Below, piece by piece: positions 62,179 to 64,000 of a DNA stretch of 64,000 nt. Positions within the stretch are counted from its first letter, which is position 1, and every line of letters begins with the position of its first letter. The stretch is taken from positions 63,787,644 to 63,851,643 of the forward strand of contig OX393551.1 of assembly GCA_947650365.1 (NCBI GenBank), in the 5' to 3' direction. Origin of the DNA: Chamaelirium japonicum. Its lineage: Eukaryota; Streptophyta; Magnoliopsida; Liliales; Melanthiaceae. The notes under the pieces are model-generated. The model was not told where the DNA came from. It searched no databases and saw only the letters and a list, made by a program, of their open reading frames with translations. The position numbers and the translations under genes were made by a program.

Positions 62179-64000
62179 TGTTGGAATTGGGTTCTGCTAA
62201 TCAGAGTCGCAGCGGAAGCAAAAGAAAGATCCGAAGATCATACGGTGTATGTTTCATTACAATTCGTGATACAAAACAATCTACATGCAAATCTATGATC
62301 TTAGCATATGTGCGGACACCCTAGAGGCATACTACGATCTACGGAAGACATGCATGCATCTACTTAGGTGTTTAAATTCATCATACCTTATGGATCTATA
62401 ATTCGAAGATTACGGAACGATAAAGAACCACACTTGAATCGCAAGGAAAACTGTCGGATAACACCTTGTCCTTTGCGAATTGAAGAATCCTCGAAATCCC
62501 GTCTCTGAGTGCAAGGATTTCGAGTCGATGGAAGAATCCGTTGCGAAGACGATGGCGAGCCTCGAGATTTTCTCCTCCTCTTTCTCCTTTCTTCCTTCTC
62601 CTTCCTTCCTCTTCCTTCTCCCTTCTTCTTCCTCTCTTTTCCTTGGCCGAAACCACAAAGAAGGAGAGGGGATGATAGGTTCGGCCACAAAGGAGAGGGG
62701 GACACTTGGGCCGGCCCCTCCCCTCTCTATTCCCTTTATAAGGCCGTCTCCCATGACTCCAAGGAGCCTAGGGCCAGTCCCTAGGTGGATAGGGATGAGG
62801 GGGGATCGGATTTAGGTCTTCCGGATGTCTATCGTGAAGTCCGGACGAAAACGCCCTTCACGAAAAGCAGAAAACTGAAAGTGAGACTGAGTGAGGTGCG
62901 CTACTCGGAATCGAGTTCCGTCAGCACCTGTGAGCTCCTGGAATTATTCCGCTCAATCTAAGATCCATATTCAATATGTTCTGAGTCATATTTTAGTATT
63001 TACCAAAATACCCTTACGGCCCGTAACACATGTGAATTAGGTTCTTTGGCTCCGGACTTGCGCTCCATCGCGCTACTTCGCATCCAGCGTATCCAACTAG
63101 GTCGGGGAACAATTCCTATATGCAACGACAGGGTGGAACCTTCAGGGTTTGGAATCTCTAGCTCCAACCGGATCCCTGATTAACTATTCCGGTGACACAC
63201 CGAACGTTTCGTTAATCAGCCCTAATCCGATTAACCCGCGTAGCCACCCAGAGTGCGACACGAGTTGAACTCTAGTGATCCTAAACTTATGTTACTCCCT
63301 CGTAACCCTGTTCTCTACTATACTCCGATAATCCTTAGTCCCTCCTATTACTGGTGCCATGATACGACTCGGGCGGTGGGGAGCACCGTCAGATCTCGAT
63401 TGATCATCTGACTAGGGTTTGATGACTTGTCATCTATAACACCACACACCTTCCGGTGCTATGCTTAGCATCCGGAACATCGTCAGTCATACTGACAACC
63501 ACCAGGCCTGGGTTAACTGTGTGGACAGATTGACTCATCAAAACGTACCCATCCAACACTGGACGTCGGATAATCTGTAGGGATTACATGTCACTCAAGC
63601 GCCAGCCGGGTAACCCAACGTACCATGGTATTGGACTATGGAAGGTCCGCACACATTGGCACATCAAAGCACCACACAACTAGTTGGCCCCGTGAGCATG
63701 GTCCCTCAGGGTTAAGGACATATTATCTATAGTAGTAAGACGGTTTCTGCACCAGTGTCTGAATCACTGAACTGTGCACCGTCTTGGTTCCTGTTCAATA
63801 TGATCATCGTGCTTGGTCAGGTGAATGGGAATCCCACGTTCTCGTGGTGGAGACTTCACCACATCCTCTACCTGCCAACAGCTTGTTCTCGGTGAAGCAA
63901 CCGGCATTACCTAAGCTATGAACTAGTTCTAGGTCTACACAGAACTGATCCACTGGGTCTCCCAAGCATGGATCCTCCATGCACCTCAATGGCCTACTGT
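62179..64000 (-). repeat. 5' LTR of the copia element (partial)
   Basis: 1,822 bp matching 54527-56335. About 126 bp of LTR remain outside the window. Confidence 0.93.

Larger units (their letters stand above)
54527..64000 (-). mobile_element. Ty1/copia retrotransposon, minus strand, 5' LTR incomplete in window
   Basis: Two LTRs in the same orientation enclose 5.7 kb with gag, protease, integrase, RT and RNase H in copia order. Primer site and purine tract sit at the expected places for the minus strand. Stops and a frameshift show it is not autonomous now. It inserted into the 67-bp array; the left 5-bp flank is GCCGA. Confidence 0.95.

Overview
The window is nuclear DNA of a flowering plant. 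It has GT-AG introns, a plant-type RecQ helicase gene, a nuclear tRNA-Phe gene, a terpene-synthase relic, and many plant-type Ty1/copia and Ty3/gypsy retrotransposons, hAT elements and MITEs. The species cannot be fixed from the sequence. Kilobase-sized, transposon-stuffed introns and 35 kb of nested retroelements point to a large, repeat-rich genome.

Layout. (1) 1-19582: the 3' two-thirds of a RecQ-family helicase gene on +, most like plant RECQSIM: 13 exons, 672 codons visible, 5' end outside the window. Four of its introns are 2.9-4.7 kb long and hold LINE, gypsy and MITE debris. Intron 11 is a run of seven units, each set between (TA)n tracts, as in Micron-type MITEs. (2) 19583-28400: gene-poor DNA with a complete 325-bp TRIM/SMART LTR element, a long-palindrome MITE, two hAT MITEs, a LINE RNase H relic and an intact tRNA-Phe(GAA). 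(3) 28400-33321: a decayed Ty3/gypsy (Tat-like) element on +, cut just after its reverse-transcriptase YVDD box. (4) 33322-54526: a minus-strand LTR with the inferred body of a second LTR element. The body holds several tandem arrays and, in antisense, a terpene-synthase exon fragment carrying the RRX8W motif. (5) 38478-53938: inserted in (4), a complete 15.46-kb retrotransposon with 2,613-bp LTRs and a GCCAC target duplication. It has one intact 2,030-codon gag-protease ORF and no reverse transcriptase or integrase (a TR-GAG type element). The LTRs differ at only about ten positions, so it is young. (6) 54527 to the end: a minus-strand Ty1/copia element with about 1.94-kb LTRs and a full gag-protease-integrase-RT-RNase H order broken by stops and a frameshift; its 5' LTR runs off the window.

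Only the RecQ gene and the tRNA look like functioning host genes. The most interesting items are the TR-GAG element (a duplicated gag-protease half and a predicted ~1.9-kb R region carrying a 70-bp repeat array), the (TA)n/MITE train, the terpene-synthase fragment, and an array of about ten short hairpins at 37437-38026.
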